Shown in pieces: positions 42,075 to 44,802 of a DNA stretch of 44,802 nt (the first letter of the stretch is position 1; every line of letters begins with the position of its first letter). Source of the stretch: Phycisphaerales bacterium (GTDB taxonomy: Bacteria > Planctomycetota > Phycisphaerae > Phycisphaerales > SM1A02); assembly GCA_022446905.1 (NCBI GenBank), contig JAKVBT010000013.1:44136-88937 (forward strand), read 5' to 3'. Made by a program: the position numbers and the translations under genes. The notes beneath the pieces are model-generated. The model saw only the letters and a program-made list of their open reading frames with translations, searched no databases and was not told where the DNA came from.

Positions 42075-44802
42075 ATGATTCGCATGCTCATCTTGTTGTG
42101 CGCCTCCATTTCCGTTGCAAGCACTGCTGTCCAAGGTGAACCTCTGATCGTGCAGCCATACCTGCAACACCCCACCCCCTCCTCCATCATTGTCGGTTTT
42201 GAAACAGCAACGAATACCAATGGCACAGTGGAATGGGGACCCACACAAGCGCTTGGCTCCTTCGCCAGCACCGCTGCCAAGCAATCGACTGCTGGGACGT
42301 ACATCTACCACGCAACGCTCAAGGGACTGCAACCAGACACTCGGTATTGGTATCGCGTGCTGATCGATGGCTCGCCAACTGCCACTTGGCCCTTCATGAG
42401 CGCATCGGCACCTACCAGTGAGTCTCCGACCACCTTCGTCGCCATATCAGATGCACAAATGGGTGACGACAAGACCAAACTCACAGAGATCATCGAGGAT
42501 GGGATCATCGCGTTCATGTATCAGGATTCAGGCGGCCAAGATCTCGATGTGTCGACTGACTTCATGATTATCCCAGGCGATCTTGTCAGCACTGGCAGCA
42601 ACCACACACATTGGACGGACCATTTCTTCGCCCAAGCCGCTCCATTACTTCGACACGTTGCGCTGTTACCGGCGCTAGGCAATCATGAAGCCAACGCCGA
42701 TTTGTACTTCGAATATTTCGAGTTGCCATCTGAAAGCGGAACTGAAAACTGGTACGTCACTGACTTCAGTAATGTGCGCGTGCTCACGCTTGACTCAAAT
42801 ATCGCTGGTGATGCTCAACTGCAGTGGGTTGATGAACAACTTGCTAATGCCGCGATGCAGTCGCATCTTGACTTTGTAGTCGCCCAACTCCACCATCCTC
42901 ACGAATCTGAGCAGTGGCTTCCGGGCGAGTCCACCTTTACCACTGCTGTGGTGCGGCGCCTGGAAACATGGAGCACACAAACCGGTAAACCAAGCATCCA
43001 CGTCTTTGGACACACACACGGGTATTCACGCGGACAGCGGCGGGACCATCGTCATCTCATGGTCAATGCCTCGACCGCCATGGGCAGCCTTGACTACTGG
43101 GACTTCTACCCCAACAACGACTACGAGGACTTCACTGTCAGTCGGGTCGACTATGGGTTTTGTGTCTTCAATACCGAAGCGGGCGACAACCCCCATTTAC
43201 GACTTCGACGCATCAGTCGCGGCAACCCGTATATCCCACGCGACAATGAGCTCGTTGACACAATCACCATCCGCAAGTTCAATGATTCACCACAAACCCC
43301 AACTGGCATGAAACCCTCACTGAGGGATGCGCCATCCATTGGATGGGCAGTGCAGTTGGAAGCAAGTGCGTTTGAGGATCCTGATGGTGACGGTCCGCTG
43401 GCGAGCCATTGGCAAATCTCCACCAAGGCGGATGACTGGTCTGCACCTGTGATCAATGAACTCAAGAACCGCGAGAACTGGTATCGACCACGCAACGGCG
43501 AGTTCTGGTACTCCGAGAACTACGTCACAGACCCGACCATCAGCCGTGTTGATCTGCGGCAGGCAGCACCTGGATGTTCCACCTTGTACTGGCGTGTTCG
43601 CTACCGCGATGACGGCCTGCAGTGGAGCGCGTGGTCGGAACCGATGACATTCCGAACTGGGGCCTCCGACTTTGGCAATCAGGGCCCGACACCAGCAGAC
43701 GGCCAGTCCAGCGTGTCACGACAACCGGAACTGCATTGGTCTCAATGTGATGGAGCCGATTCATGGGACGTCTATCTCGGCTTTGATCCCATGTTGACTG
43801 AAGTTGATTTGATGGCCGAGACCTTTGCCTCTTACCTCACGACCGCGCCGCTCCCTGAGCACACCACGATGTACTGGCGTGCGGATGCGCATCGCCAGGG
43901 CAAGGTGATTCCTGGCAAGGTGTGGTCATTCACCACGGGTCGCAGCTTCCCCACGCCATGGACCAGCGAATGGCGTTTTAACCAGCCCTGTGCTGCGGAT
44001 ACTGCGATGCTGCCCCCTGCCCGTGGCACCACACCGCTCTATCCAACGGGAATTCGGCACGGCACCGACTGGATGTGCCTGAACACATCCAGCGACACGA
44101 GCATTCCACCCATTGATCATGCGCCAACATCTTGTGTTGTCAGTCGTGGCATCTACGGTCAAGACTGCGGCTTTCGCACTTGGTGGAAAGCACCGGGGCA
44201 TGGAGGTGATGTCAATCGCTGGACGCTCATCATGGATCTCTATGTCGAGCCTGGTCAGACTGGGCGAGTTCCGCTGATTCAAGGCAATGACCGCAATGCC
44301 AATGCGGCAGAAGTGTCCCTTGATGTGGATTCCTTGGGCTTCCATGTGCATGGCACAGGACTGGTTGGACCGAGCACCTGGAAGCCTGGCGAGTGGTTCC
44401 GCCTGGCGGTGCGTTGTGACTACAGCACACGTGAAGCAGCCGTCCATGTCAATGGCGTCGAAGTGGTCAGTGCTGACACCGTACGAGCACCAGACTGGAT
44501 GTGGGGCGGACCCAGTGGCAAGTCAATCTGGTTCCTGACCGATGATGGTCCTGCCTCAGAGACAGGGCCCATTGCATGTAGTGCCATTGCGCTGGTTGAT
44601 GACATGATGAGCGCAGATGATGTGGCCGCCCTTGGTCGGCCCGATGCCCGCGGCATCTTTGTCCGTGACAAAGAAGCATGCCCTGGCGATCTGGATGGCA
44701 ACGGCAGGGTTGAAGTCGGCGATGTTCTTGAAGCGCTCTCGAGCTACCACACGATGTATGGCCCCCCCGATCTGCGAACCGTGCTTGAGTCACTTGGCCA
44801 GG
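42075..44802 (+). CDS. Secreted modular metallophosphatase with dockerin-like tail, 3' end missing
   Basis: The frame from ATG 42075 stays open to the window edge (909 codons), so the gene is cut. A signal peptide (IRMLILLCASISVASTAV) is followed by a purple-acid-phosphatase-type Fn3-like domain (LIVQPYLQHPTPSSIIVGFE) and a calcineurin-like phosphoesterase with all metal motifs: SDAQMGDD, IPGDLVSTG, LGNHEAN, LHHPHE and FGHTHGYSR. Two Fn3-like segments follow (near 43380-43660 and 43680-43930), then a LamG/concanavalin-like region (about 44000-44620) and the start of a dockerin-like module (CPGDLDGNGRVEVGDVLEAL). It would release phosphate from an extracellular substrate. It starts 6 bases after xylB; cotranscription would be unusual, as the functions differ. 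Confidence 0.87.
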   Translation, partial: MIRMLILLCASISVASTAVQGEPLIVQPYLQHPTPSSIIVGFETATNTNGTVEWGPTQALGSFASTAAKQSTAGTYIYHATLKGLQPDTRYWYRVLIDGSPTATWPFMSASAPTSESPTTFVAISDAQMGDDKTKLTEIIEDGIIAFMYQDSGGQDLDVSTDFMIIPGDLVSTGSNHTHWTDHFFAQAAPLLRHVALLPALGNHEANADLYFEYFELPSESGTENWYVTDFSNVRVLTLDSNIAGDAQLQWVDEQLANAAMQSHLDFVVAQLHHPHESEQWLPGESTFTTAVVRRLETWSTQTGKPSIHVFGHTHGYSRGQRRDHRHLMVNASTAMGSLDYWDFYPNNDYEDFTVSRVDYGFCVFNTEAGDNPHLRLRRISRGNPYIPRDNELVDTITIRKFNDSPQTPTGMKPSLRDAPSIGWAVQLEASAFEDPDGDGPLASHWQISTKADDWSAPVINELKNRENWYRPRNGEFWYSENYVTDPTISRVDLRQAAPGCSTLYWRVRYRDDGLQWSAWSEPMTFRTGASDFGNQGPTPADGQSSVSRQPELHWSQCDGADSWDVYLGFDPMLTEVDLMAETFASYLTTAPLPEHTTMYWRADAHRQGKVIPGKVWSFTTGRSFPTPWTSEWRFNQPCAADTAMLPPARGTTPLYPTGIRHGTDWMCLNTSSDTSIPPIDHAPTSCVVSRGIYGQDCGFRTWWKAPGHGGDVNRWTLIMDLYVEPGQTGRVPLIQGNDRNANAAEVSLDVDSLGFHVHGTGLVGPSTWKPGEWFRLAVRCDYSTREAAVHVNGVEVVSADTVRAPDWMWGGPSGKSIWFLTDDGPASETGPIACSAIALVDDMMSADDVAALGRPDARGIFVRDKEACPGDLDGNGRVEVGDVLEALSSYHTMYGPPDLRTVLESLGQ

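Noticed and set aside
1-44802. CRISPR array, insertion sequence, prophage or toxin-antitoxin system
   Set aside because: I found no regularly spaced repeats, transposase, integrase, phage structural gene or small antitoxin-like pair; nearly all of the sequence is accounted for by metabolic and secreted-protein genes.

Overview
The window looks like a chromosomal segment of a planctomycete, most likely a marine Phycisphaerae-type lineage. The main reasons are a large Ser/Thr kinase with a C-terminal repeat region, secreted proteins carrying the calcium-binding dockerin-like tail (D-x-D-x-D/N-G ... WGxCG) that is abundant in Phycisphaerales, a PEP-CTERM-like sorting tail, and a TPR-sulfotransferase. 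This is inferred from gene content; no rRNA is present. The left end cuts a paaG gene and the right end cuts a large secreted metallophosphatase.

Bases 1-9257 and 17478-19780 hold most of an aerobic phenylacetyl-CoA (paa) pathway in separate units: paaG(partial)-paaH; paaJ-paaA-paaB-paaC-paaD; and, on the minus strand, paaN-paaY. A transmembrane Ser/Thr kinase gene lies on the minus strand between paaH and paaJ. No paaE (reductase), paaK (CoA ligase) or paaZ is in the window. PaaB is a tandem two-domain version. Between the paa blocks (10931-17473) sits a 2-oxoacid dehydrogenase locus: E1 alpha, E1 beta, E2, a secreted TlpA-like thioredoxin, a terminator, a divergent E3-like flavoprotein and a small membrane protein. 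One possibility is that this complex feeds phenylpyruvate into phenylacetyl-CoA and so bypasses PaaK. That is inference; an ordinary pyruvate dehydrogenase is the default reading. Divergent from paaN is an APC permease fused to PTS-EIIA-like and RCK_C-like domains, followed by an HdeD-family gene.

Bases 22594-32751 hold an HD-GYP protein, a tRNA-Arg(CCU), a minus-strand glpK-glpD operon, a small YHS-type lipoprotein, a secreted AA10 lytic polysaccharide monooxygenase with dockerin-like repeats and a CBM2-like domain, YchF, a metallo-beta-lactamase/rhodanese protein and an unknown lipoprotein.

Bases 33121-44802 hold a PEP-CTERM-like secreted protein, a TPR-sulfotransferase, an HpnN-like RND exporter (TTG start), and a pentose locus. 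In that locus a Gfo/Idh/MocA oxidoreductase gene abuts xylA on the minus strand, and xylB diverges on the plus strand, followed by a modular secreted metallophosphatase. With the LPMO, this suggests an organism that uses polysaccharides, xylose, glycerol and aromatic compounds. I see no CRISPR array, insertion sequence, prophage or rRNA.
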